DNA of 64,000 nt, from positions 310,001-374,000 of the forward strand of contig NZ_FQVU01000002.1 in assembly GCF_900129455.1 (NCBI RefSeq), read 5' to 3'. The notes beneath the pieces were generated by a model, which saw only the letters and a program-made list of their open reading frames with translations, did not search any database and had not been told where the DNA came from. This DNA comes from Jatrophihabitans endophyticus. GTDB lineage: Bacteria; Actinomycetota; Actinomycetes; Mycobacteriales; Jatrophihabitantaceae. Position numbers and translations under genes: made by a program. How positions within the stretch are numbered: the stretch's first letter is position 1; the number at the start of each line of letters is the position of its first letter. Shown in pieces: positions 24,038 through 33,464 of this stretch.

Positions 24038-24952
24038 ATGGGGACGTGGGCACGCACCGCCGCCACCGCCGTCACGCTCGGCGCGGGTACCGCGGCGTAC
24101 GGGGCGGTGGTCGAGCGCAACGCCTTCACGGTGCGTCGTTTCGACGTGCCGGTGCTCGCGCCCGGTGCGTCCCCGATCCGGATCCTGCACGTGTCGGACC
24201 TGCACATCACCCCGCGGCAGCACCGCAAGCAGGAGTGGATCCGCGGCCTCGCCGCGCTGCAGCCCGACCTCGTGGTCAACACCGGCGACACGCTGTCCGC
24301 GGTCGACGGCATCCCCGCCGTGCTCGACGCGCTCGAGCCGCTTCGCGCGTTCCCGGGCGTGTTCGTGCCGGGCAACAACGACTACTGGGAGCCCCGGCCG
24401 AAGAGCCCCACCCGCTACTTCGGCCGGCCACAGGGCCCGGCGCCCGCCGGCACCCCGCTGCCGTGGCCCGAGCTCGCCCGCGCCCTCACCCGCGCCGGCT
24501 GGCTCGACCTCACCCACGAGCGCACCGTGCTGAGCGTCGGTGGCGCCGATGTCGCCCTGACGGGCGTGGACGACCCGCACCTGCGCAAGGTCCGCTACGA
24601 GCTGGTCGCCGGCCCGGCCGACGACGACGCCGCGGTCCGCATCGGCGTGACCCACTCCCCCGAGCCGTTCGTGCTGCGCGAGTTCGCCGCCGACGGCTAC
24701 GACCTCGTCCTGGCCGGTCACACGCACGGCGGCCAGGTGCGCCTCCCGTTCGGCCCCGCGCTGGTCACCAACTGCGGCATCGAGCGCGACCGGGCCCGAT
24801 GGCTGCACCGCTGGGACGACCGCGAGGACACCGGCGCCGAGCGCCCCATGTGGTTCCACGTGTGCGCCGGTCTCGGCACCAACCCCTTCACCCCGCTGCG
24901 GTTCTGCTGCCGTCCCGAGGCCTCGTTGCTGACGCTGGTGCCGCGCGCCTGA
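24038..24952 (+). CDS. calcineurin-like metallophosphoesterase (Rv3683-like)
   Basis: 304 aa. N-terminal hydrophobic helix (TAATAVTLGAGTAAYGAVV) then the metallophosphoesterase blocks HVSDLHITPRQHR, VVNTGDTLS, PGNNDYW, GVTHSPEPF and AGHTHGGQVRLP, giving the full set of two-metal ligands. Belongs to the YkuE-like group; the helix suggests a membrane-attached, outward-facing enzyme, possibly acting on phospholipid or cell-wall phosphodiesters. Start ATG 24038 is fixed by a leaderless -10 box. Confidence 0.93.
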   Translation: MGTWARTAATAVTLGAGTAAYGAVVERNAFTVRRFDVPVLAPGASPIRILHVSDLHITPRQHRKQEWIRGLAALQPDLVVNTGDTLSAVDGIPAVLDALEPLRAFPGVFVPGNNDYWEPRPKSPTRYFGRPQGPAPAGTPLPWPELARALTRAGWLDLTHERTVLSVGGADVALTGVDDPHLRKVRYELVAGPADDDAAVRIGVTHSPEPFVLREFAADGYDLVLAGHTHGGQVRLPFGPALVTNCGIERDRARWLHRWDDREDTGAERPMWFHVCAGLGTNPFTPLRFCCRPEASLLTLVPRA

Positions 24953-24982
24953 CCGCCCCGCAACCCGGTGCGCACCGTTGGC

Positions 24983-24988
24983 TATGCT
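24983..24988 (+). promoter_or_regulatory. -10 box TATGCT upstream of tRNA-Pro
   Basis: TATGCT 17 bases before the mature tRNA 5' end, giving a short trailer of about 10 bases for RNase P to remove. Confidence 0.5.
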
Positions 24989-25005
24989 GGTCGACAGGCT
25001 CACAC

Positions 25006-25080
<75 letters not shown>

Positions 25081-25084
25081 TCAT

Positions 25085-25101
25085 TCTCACGATCTGTGAG
25101 A
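25085..25101 (+). terminator. short hairpin after tRNA-Pro
   Basis: TCTCAC and GTGAGA pair (6 bp) around a 5-base loop, six bases after the tRNA. Confidence 0.4.
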
Positions 25102-25111
25102 CCGTGGCGTC

Positions 25112-25606
25112 GTGTCCGACGACGACATCTTCCGGCTCCTCCCCCTGGCCTTCGTCGTCGTCCCTGCCGTCGCGTTCCTGGGCGCGGCCTGGCGGCTGTG
25201 GTCGCAGCTGCAGGCCGACCGCGACAACGCGAGGGTGCCGGCGGACTGGTACCGCGCCGACGGCAGCGTCATCGACGAGCACAGCCGGTGGGAGTACCGC
25301 TCCTCGGGCGACGGGCCCGGTCGCTCGGTGCTCATCCGGCAGCCGATCGTGCAGTTCCGCACCTCGATGGGCCGCGAGGTCACGTTCACCTCGAATCTCG
25401 CCGGTCGACACACGCCGCGGCCCGGGCAGCCCGTCGCCGTCTACTACCACCCGTCGCAGCCCGACGCGGCGCGGTTGGCACCGGAGTCGGTACCGGCGCT
25501 CTACCGCATCATGTCGGTCGGCGGCGCGGCGGTGTCCTTCGTGATCGCCCTCGTCCTGCTCGTCGTCTTCGAGAGCATCGGCATCGGCATGCTGCGCAGC
25601 GGCTGA
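25112..25606 (+). CDS. DUF3592-like two-helix membrane protein
   Basis: 164 aa. Membrane helix near residues 10-28 (LPLAFVVVPAVAFLGAAW), a globular middle that contains WYRADGSVIDEHSRWEY, VQFRTSMGREVTFTSN and GQPVAVYYHPSQPDAARL, and a second helix near 140-158. The middle matches the DUF3592 pattern (V.F.t.dG.ei.f....G..v.V.Y.P..P..a.l). Function unknown. GTG 25112 starts 10 bases after the hairpin that ends the tRNA unit; no Shine-Dalgarno is evident. Confidence 0.75.
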   Translation: MSDDDIFRLLPLAFVVVPAVAFLGAAWRLWSQLQADRDNARVPADWYRADGSVIDEHSRWEYRSSGDGPGRSVLIRQPIVQFRTSMGREVTFTSNLAGRHTPRPGQPVAVYYHPSQPDAARLAPESVPALYRIMSVGGAAVSFVIALVLLVVFESIGIGMLRSG

Positions 25607-25616
25607 GCCGGCGGCG

Positions 25617-27146
25617 TCACAGCGACAGCGTCTCGGCCCGCAGGTAGGCACGGGGGAGCCGCGCGACCGGGTCGGCGGCGAAGTGACGCTGCATCGCCCC
25701 ACGGTTCAGCGCGTTGTCGAGGGCAGCCATGATCATCGACTGGTCGAGCACGAGCCGACGGTGCCCGACCGCCCCGGTGCGCGGGTCGACGGCGTCGTAG
25801 AACCCGCCGTCACGGGCGTAGCTGTCGGGGTAGAGCGAGCGCAGTCGCCCGATGTTGGCGACGGCGCGGTGCGGCGCGACGTCGAGCGCGAGGAACGACG
25901 CGTGCGGGGTCACCGTCGTCTCGGTCGGGCACGTGGGGCACTGGGCCAGGCGGCTGCCGGCCGGGAACCGTTGCCCGCCGACGCCGTAGGCCGCGTACCC
26001 GCCACTGTCGTCCGCGGTGCTCGACGGGGACAGTCCCCAGACCGGGAAGCCGAGCTCGTGGGTCGCGTAGCGGATCTGGACGGCCACGGTGCGCCGGTCG
26101 GCGAGGCCGAAGCTGCGCGCTCCCCACGTCGTCTCGGGGACGACCTCGTTCGCCATGAGTGCCTCGAACATGCCGCCGGCGAACGTGGGCAGGAACCGCG
26201 TCGAGGTGCCCGGGTAGACGTAGTGCCCCTCCCAGACCCGGAACGGGCGATGCGTCTGCGGATCCCTGACGACGGCGTAGTGCCCCTGCGCGGGCTGTCC
26301 CTGCTCGGCGTCGGTGGGGTCGCCGGCACACCGCGCGGGCGGTTGGGTGCGCCACGACCGCCACCACACGTCGCCCGGCAGCTGCCGCAGCCCGAGCCCC
26401 AGGTACATCGCGATACGGGGATCGCTGTAGAGCGCGCTGTTGTGGTAGCCGGCCGGCCCCTGCCCGACGTAGTAGCCGCCGTACTGCTGGCCGCCGGTGT
26501 TCGCGACGCAGTCGGTCTGCGGGCCGGCGTCGTAGAAGATCGAGAAGTCCATGTCGGCGAGCAGCCGGCTCGCGAGGCGGTGGACGCCGGGCAGCGCCTG
26601 CCGTGCGACCACCAGCCCGGAGGCGTACCAGCCGTTGTCGACGGCGGAGAGGAAGAAGCAGTTGTTCTGCGCGGGCCGCGGCTGCGCGGCGCAGTCGACG
26701 CCGTCCTGCTTGCTGATCACCTGCCCCGAGCTCGTGTCGTACCACTGGTAGAGGAACCCGTGGCTGCGCTGCAGCCGCGCGACGGTGCGCAGCGTGGCGG
26801 ACACGCGCTGCTCGGCCTGCCGGCTGCTGATCAGTCGTAGGTCGCGTGCGGCCACCACCGACCAGAGGTAGACGCCGACGTTGGCGGCCGACGTGTACCC
26901 GCCACGGGCGTCGCCGGGGCCGAGGTTGTCGAGCGGCAGGTGCGTCGTGGGGTCGACGTCGTCGGCGAAGAAGCGCCAGGTGTCGCGGGCGACGGCCGCC
27001 AGCACCGCCCGTTCGTGCCGGGTCAGGTCGTACCGCGCGGAGCCGTGGCCGCCGGGGTGCGGGCGCGGCGGGTGGGCCTGGACAGGGACGGCGACGGCGG
27101 TCGTCGCCAGCAGGATCACCGCGAACAGGCCTCGTCGCCACCGCAT
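25617..27146 (-). CDS. secreted glycoamylase-like protein (PF10091-type, possible beta-1,2-glucan hydrolase)
   Basis: 509 aa. Signal peptide (MRWRRGLFAVILLATTAVAV ... VQA). The mature part has AVARDTWRFFADDVDPTTHLPLDN, NVGVYLWSVVAARDL, FLYQWYDTSSG, SAVDNGWYASGLVVAR, then the family signature FPVWGLSPSSTADDSGGYAAYG and the C-terminal LDQSMIMAALDNAL. These match the (alpha/alpha)6-barrel glycoamylase-like domain also found in GH144 endo-beta-1,2-glucanases. Six or more Cys suggest disulfides outside the cell. Substrate assignment is tentative. Its stop lies 11 bases after that of the convergent DUF3592 gene. Confidence 0.75.
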   Translation of the reverse strand: MRWRRGLFAVILLATTAVAVPVQAHPPRPHPGGHGSARYDLTRHERAVLAAVARDTWRFFADDVDPTTHLPLDNLGPGDARGGYTSAANVGVYLWSVVAARDLRLISSRQAEQRVSATLRTVARLQRSHGFLYQWYDTSSGQVISKQDGVDCAAQPRPAQNNCFFLSAVDNGWYASGLVVARQALPGVHRLASRLLADMDFSIFYDAGPQTDCVANTGGQQYGGYYVGQGPAGYHNSALYSDPRIAMYLGLGLRQLPGDVWWRSWRTQPPARCAGDPTDAEQGQPAQGHYAVVRDPQTHRPFRVWEGHYVYPGTSTRFLPTFAGGMFEALMANEVVPETTWGARSFGLADRRTVAVQIRYATHELGFPVWGLSPSSTADDSGGYAAYGVGGQRFPAGSRLAQCPTCPTETTVTPHASFLALDVAPHRAVANIGRLRSLYPDSYARDGGFYDAVDPRTGAVGHRRLVLDQSMIMAALDNALNRGAMQRHFAADPVARLPRAYLRAETLSL

Positions 27147-27223
27147 GGACGATGACGAAACACCGCAGGGCGCCGTCCGTCAACGCCGGCCGACGCGGCA
27201 TCGTCGGGACGCCCGGACGTCAG

Positions 27224-27229
27224 TAGGCT
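27224..27229 (+). promoter_or_regulatory. -10 box TAGGCT of a leaderless promoter (def)
   Basis: TAGGCT, 8 bases before ATG 27238; no Shine-Dalgarno. Confidence 0.5.
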
Positions 27230-27237
27230 CGCCCACC

Positions 27238-27768
27238 ATGACGAGCGAAACGGGACGCGAGATCCGCAAGGTCCGCGTCGTCGGCGACCCGGTGCTGCAC
27301 GAGCCGGCGCAGGACGTCACCGACTTCGGCGACGAGCTGGCCGAGCTGATCGACGACATGTTCGCCACGCTGGCCGTCGCCGAGGGTGTCGGCCTGGCGG
27401 CGCCGCAGGTCGGCGTGGGGCTCCGCGTCTTCGTCTACGACTGCCCGGACGGCTCGGGCGAACGGCGCCGGGGTCACGTCGTCAACCCGACGATCGAGAC
27501 GTCGGGCGGCACGATCGACGGCGACGAGGGATGCCTCTCGGTGCCGGGGCCGTACCACGAGCTGGAGCGCGCCGAGCAGGCCACCGTGCGCGGCCTCGAC
27601 AAGACCGGCGCCCCGGTCGAGGTCAGCGGCACCGGCTACTTCGCGCGGTGCCTGCAGCACGAGACCGACCATCTGCGCGGCCTGCTCTACATCGACCACC
27701 TGCCGCGCAACCGGCGCCGGCGGGTGCTGCGCGAGATGGAGCCCTACGACTGGAACGCGACCGGCTGA
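27238..27768 (+). CDS. def: peptide deformylase
   Basis: 176 aa. The three deformylase motifs are intact: GVGLAAPQ (residues 50-57), EGCLSVPG with metal ligand Cys99, and QHETDHLRG with His141, catalytic Glu142 and His145. Removes the N-formyl group from nascent proteins. Start ATG 27238 is set by the -10 box; upstream in-frame sequence belongs to the divergent secreted protein's promoter region. Convergent with asd. Confidence 0.97.
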   Translation: MTSETGREIRKVRVVGDPVLHEPAQDVTDFGDELAELIDDMFATLAVAEGVGLAAPQVGVGLRVFVYDCPDGSGERRRGHVVNPTIETSGGTIDGDEGCLSVPGPYHELERAEQATVRGLDKTGAPVEVSGTGYFARCLQHETDHLRGLLYIDHLPRNRRRRVLREMEPYDWNATG

Positions 27769-27783
27769 GCGTCCGGTCCCGGC

Positions 27784-30077
<2,294 letters not shown>

Positions 30078-30109
30078 GCGCATTCCCTTCGAGGTCGAAC
30101 CGAAGGTCC

Positions 30110-30115
30110 AGGATA
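30110..30115 (-). promoter_or_regulatory. -10 box TATCCT of the ask-asd promoter
   Basis: TATCCT on the minus strand about 33 bases before the ask start; leaves room for the AAGGGA ribosome site, so this unit is leadered. Confidence 0.45.
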
Positions 30116-30149
30116 CCGGGACGCGTCGACCGCACTTGCCGCCGAGTGG

Positions 30150-31478
30150 TCAGGCGTTCGCGGCGAAGGCCGCGTCGAGGACGTCGAGGGCCTCGCCGAG
30201 CAGGTCGTCGCCGATGACGAGCGGGGGCAGGAAGCGCAGCACGTTGCCGAAGGTGCCGGCGGTGAGCACGATGACGCCCTCGCGATGGCACGCCGCGGCG
30301 ATGGCGGCCGTCCGCGCCGGGTCGGGCTCGCGGGTACCGGGCTCGACCAGCTCGACGGCGAGCATGGCGCCACGGCCGCGGACGTCGCCGATGACCGGGT
30401 GCCGCTGCGCGAGCGCCGCCAGTCGGGGACGCATGACCGACTCGATGTGCCGGGCGGCGCCGCACAGATCGTCGATCCGCATGGTCTCGATGGCGGCGAG
30501 GGCGGCGGCACAGGCGATGGGGTTGCCACCGTAGGTGCCGCCGAGGCCGCCGGTGTGGACGGCGTCCATCAGCTCGGCGCGCCCCGTCACCGCGGCCAGC
30601 GGCAGCCCGCCGGCGATGCCCTTGGCCGTGGTGATCAGGTCGGGCACGATGCCCTCGGCCTCGCAGGCGAACCAGTCGCCGGTGCGGCAGAAGCCCGTCT
30701 GGATCTCGTCGGCGATGACCAGGATGCCGTGCCCGGCGCACCACTCGGCGACGCGGGCGAGGAAGCCCGGCGCGGGGACGACGAAACCGCCCTCGCCCTG
30801 GATTGGCTCGACGATCACCGCCGCCGCGTTCTCCTCGCCCACCTGCGTGTGCACCAGCTCGGTGAACGCGGCGAACGCCTCGTCGGCGCAGTGCTCGGCC
30901 CCGCCGGGCCAGCGGAACGGGTAGGCCATCGGCACGCGGTACACCTCGCCGGCGAACGGCCCGAAGTGGTGCTTGTACGGCATGTTCTTGGCCGTCAGCG
31001 CCATCGTCAGGTTCGTGCGCCCGTGGTAGGCGTGGTCGAACGCCACGATGGCCTGCCGACCGGTCGCGGCGCGCGCGATCTTCACCGCGTTCTCGACCGC
31101 CTCGGCGCCGGAGTTGAACAGCGCCGAGCGCTTCTCGTGGTCGCCGGGCGTGAGCTCGTTCAGCGCCTCGGCGACGGCGACGTACTCCTCGTACGGCGTG
31201 ATCATCACGCAGGTGTGGGTGAAGTCGGCGACCTGGCGCTGCACGGCCTCGACGACCCGCGGGTTGGCGTTGCCCACGGACGTCACCGCGATGCCGGAGC
31301 CGAGGTCGATCAGGTGGTTGCCGTCGACGTCGACGACCACCCCGCCGCCGGCCCGCTCGACGTACACCGGCAGCGTCGTGCCGACCGCGGCGGACACCGC
31401 GGCGGTCTTGCGCGCGTGGAGCTCTCGCGACCGCGGCCCGGGCACCTCGGTGACCAGGGCGCGCTTCTGTTCGATCAT
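30150..31478 (-). CDS. gabT: 4-aminobutyrate-2-oxoglutarate aminotransferase
   Basis: 442 aa, class III aminotransferase. PLP-binding Lys286 in LITTAKGIAGG, Asp257 in LVIADEIQTGFCRTG, NSGAEAVENAVKIAR cofactor-phosphate loop and GLGGTYGGNPIACAAALAAI. Converts GABA to succinate semialdehyde. Equivalent to M. tuberculosis Rv2589. Its ATG overlaps the stop of a biotinyl/lipoyl carrier gene (ATGA). With the aminobutyraldehyde dehydrogenase upstream it makes a putrescine/GABA degradation cluster. Confidence 0.93.
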   Translation of the reverse strand: MIEQKRALVTEVPGPRSRELHARKTAAVSAAVGTTLPVYVERAGGGVVVDVDGNHLIDLGSGIAVTSVGNANPRVVEAVQRQVADFTHTCVMITPYEEYVAVAEALNELTPGDHEKRSALFNSGAEAVENAVKIARAATGRQAIVAFDHAYHGRTNLTMALTAKNMPYKHHFGPFAGEVYRVPMAYPFRWPGGAEHCADEAFAAFTELVHTQVGEENAAAVIVEPIQGEGGFVVPAPGFLARVAEWCAGHGILVIADEIQTGFCRTGDWFACEAEGIVPDLITTAKGIAGGLPLAAVTGRAELMDAVHTGGLGGTYGGNPIACAAALAAIETMRIDDLCGAARHIESVMRPRLAALAQRHPVIGDVRGRGAMLAVELVEPGTREPDPARTAAIAAACHREGVIVLTAGTFGNVLRFLPPLVIGDDLLGEALDVLDAAFAANA

Positions 31479-31702
31479 GACGTGGCCTCGTCGATCACGG
31501 CGATGACATCGCCTTCCTGGATGGTGTCGCCCGCGGTCACGGCGACGGTACGCACGACGCCCACGACCTCGGCGAGCACCGGGATCTCCATCTTCATCGA
31601 CTCGAGCAGCACGACCATCGTGTCCGGCTGCACGGGCTCGCCGGCATGGACGTGCACCGAGTGCACGGTCGCGACCATCTCGGCGCCCAGGGTGTGACTC
31701 AT
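31475..31702 (-). CDS. single-domain biotin/lipoyl attachment protein
   Basis: 75 aa, a complete biotinyl-lipoyl barrel: VHAGEPVQPDTMVVLLESMKMEIPV with the ESMKME biotinylation site at Lys37, and TAGDTIQEGDVIAVID. MKM indicates biotin rather than lipoate. Similar to free-standing BCCP-like proteins such as Rv3221c. No carboxylase gene is in the window, so the partner enzyme is elsewhere. Sits between the dehydrogenase and gabT, with ATGA overlap to gabT and its own leaderless -10. Confidence 0.9.
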   Translation of the reverse strand: MSHTLGAEMVATVHSVHVHAGEPVQPDTMVVLLESMKMEIPVLAEVVGVVRTVAVTAGDTIQEGDVIAVIDEATS

Positions 31703-31708
31703 GTCGCC

Positions 31709-31714
31709 AGGCTA
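31709..31714 (-). promoter_or_regulatory. -10 box TAGCCT of a leaderless promoter (carrier-gabT)
   Basis: TAGCCT on the minus strand, 6 bases before ATG 31702, placed just after the dehydrogenase stop; would let the carrier and gabT be transcribed independently. Confidence 0.45.
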
Positions 31715-31718
31715 GGGC

Positions 31719-33149
31719 TCACGACTCGATGTTGTGCATGACGTGCTTGATCCGGGTGTAGTCCTCGAGTCCGTACATCGAGAGATCCTTGCCGTAACCG
31801 GAGTGCTTGAAGCCGCCGTGCGGCATCTCGGCGACCAGCGGGATGTGGCAGTTGACCCACACGCAGCCGAAGTCGAGCCGGCGCGTCATGCGCATGGCAC
31901 GGCCGTGGTCCTTCGTCCACACCGAGGACGACAGGCCGTACTCGACGCCGTTGGCCCAACGGACCGCCTCGTCCTCGTCGTCGAAGCGCTGGACTGTGAT
32001 GACCGGCCCGAAGATCTCGGACTGGCTGAGCTCGTCGTCCTGGGTGAGCCCGCCGACGACCGTCGGCTCCCAGAAGTAGCCACGCTCGCCCAGCCGCTTG
32101 CCGCCGGCGAGCACCTCGGCGTGGTCGGGCAGCCGGTCGAGCATGCCGCTCACGCGCTCGAACTGGTTGGCGTTGTTCAGCGGCCCGAGCAGGATGTCGG
32201 CGTCGTCGGGCGCGCCGACCTTGGTGCCGCGGGCCTGCTCGGCGAGCGCGGCGGTGAAGTCGTCGGCGACGCGCGGGGCGACGAGGACGCGGGTGGCGGC
32301 GGTGCAGTCCTGGCCGGCGTTGAAGTAGCCGGCGATCGCGATGTTCTCGGCGGCGTCGGCGACATCGGCGTCGTCGAAGACGATGACGGGCGCCTTGCCG
32401 CCGAGCTCGAGGTGCACGCGCTTGAGGTCCTCGGCCGCGCCCGCGGCCACCTCGAAGCCGGCCCGCACCGAGCCGGTGATCGACACCATCGCCGGAGCCT
32501 TGTGCGAGACGATCGCGCGGCCGGTGTCACGGTCGCCGCAGACGACGTTGAAGACACCGGGCGGGAAGATGTCGCCCGCGATCTCGGCCATGAGCGAGGT
32601 CGTCACCGGGGTGGTGTCCGACGGCTTGAGCACGACGCAGTTGCCCGCGGCCAGCGCCGGCGCGAACTTCCAGACCGCCATCATCAGCGGGTAGTTCCAG
32701 GGCGTCACCTGCCCGACGACCCCGACCGGCTCGCGCCGGACGTAGGAGGTGAAGCCGGCCATGTATTCGCCGGCGCTGCGGCCCTCGAGCACGCGGGCGG
32801 CGCCGGCGAAGAAGCGGATCTGGTCGACCGCGGGCGGGATCTCCTCGCTGCGCATCAGCTCGGTCGGCTTGCCGGTGTTCTCGCACTCGGCGGCGATGAG
32901 CTCCTCGGCGTGGTCCTCGATCGCGGCCGCGAACTTCAGCAGCGCCTGCTGCCGCTCGCTCGGCGTGGTGTCGCGCCACGTCTCGAAGGCCCGCGACGCC
33001 GCGGTGTAGGCGCGGTCGACGTCCTCAGCGCCCGAGACCGGCGCCGTGCCGAACACCTCGCCGGTGGCCGGGTCGACCAGCTCGCTGCGCTCGCCGCTCG
33101 CCGCGTCGAGCAGTTCGCCGTCGATGAAGTTCTGCACGGTCCGGGCCAC
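31719..33149 (-). CDS. gamma-aminobutyraldehyde-type aldehyde dehydrogenase
   Basis: 476 aa. Catalytic Cys282 in NAGQDCTAATRV, Glu248 in HLELGGKAP, Asn151 in VTPWNYPLMMA, and cofactor loop ITGSVRAG. NAGQDCTAATR instead of NAGQxC is typical of aminobutyraldehyde dehydrogenases (PatD/KauB), which oxidise 4-aminobutanal from putrescine to GABA. Followed by the carrier protein and gabT. GTG 33149 has GGAG 6 bases upstream and a near-consensus promoter about 35 bases upstream. Confidence 0.88.
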   Translation of the reverse strand: MARTVQNFIDGELLDAASGERSELVDPATGEVFGTAPVSGAEDVDRAYTAASRAFETWRDTTPSERQQALLKFAAAIEDHAEELIAAECENTGKPTELMRSEEIPPAVDQIRFFAGAARVLEGRSAGEYMAGFTSYVRREPVGVVGQVTPWNYPLMMAVWKFAPALAAGNCVVLKPSDTTPVTTSLMAEIAGDIFPPGVFNVVCGDRDTGRAIVSHKAPAMVSITGSVRAGFEVAAGAAEDLKRVHLELGGKAPVIVFDDADVADAAENIAIAGYFNAGQDCTAATRVLVAPRVADDFTAALAEQARGTKVGAPDDADILLGPLNNANQFERVSGMLDRLPDHAEVLAGGKRLGERGYFWEPTVVGGLTQDDELSQSEIFGPVITVQRFDDEDEAVRWANGVEYGLSSSVWTKDHGRAMRMTRRLDFGCVWVNCHIPLVAEMPHGGFKHSGYGKDLSMYGLEDYTRIKHVMHNIES

Positions 33150-33183
33150 GGCACGCTCCAGTCAGCTGAGGGATCGACCGCCG

Positions 33184-33212
33184 ACGCTACCGCCGCTCGC
33201 GACCGGTCACAA
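33184..33212 (-). promoter_or_regulatory. promoter of the aminobutyraldehyde dehydrogenase gene
   Basis: Minus strand: -35 TTGTGA (33212-33207), 17-bp spacer, -10 TAGCGT (33189-33184). The remainder of 33213-33464 is non-coding; it holds short dyads TGACGC-C-GCGTCA (33328-33340) and GGGACG-TC-CGTCCC (33347-33360) and TTGAC-rich sequence at 33371-33384 that may be the promoter of the next gene. Confidence 0.6.
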
Positions 33213-33464
33213 CGACGGAAACGGTGGGTCTAGTCGAGTAGGACAACGGATTCCGCGCTTCCAGCATGCTCTCCCCGCGCTCTCTCCCGCCGCGCGCCCG
33301 TCCCGGGCCCGCCCGTCACGCACTGTCTGACGCCGCGTCAATGTTTGGGACGTCCGTCCCTGGTGTGAGGTTGACGTGTTGACCAGAGTCTCATTCCGGG
33401 ATCGGTCGAGCGAAGCGCAGCACGCCGAACGCCGCCGGCCCGCGACAGGTGAGGACCTACCGTC

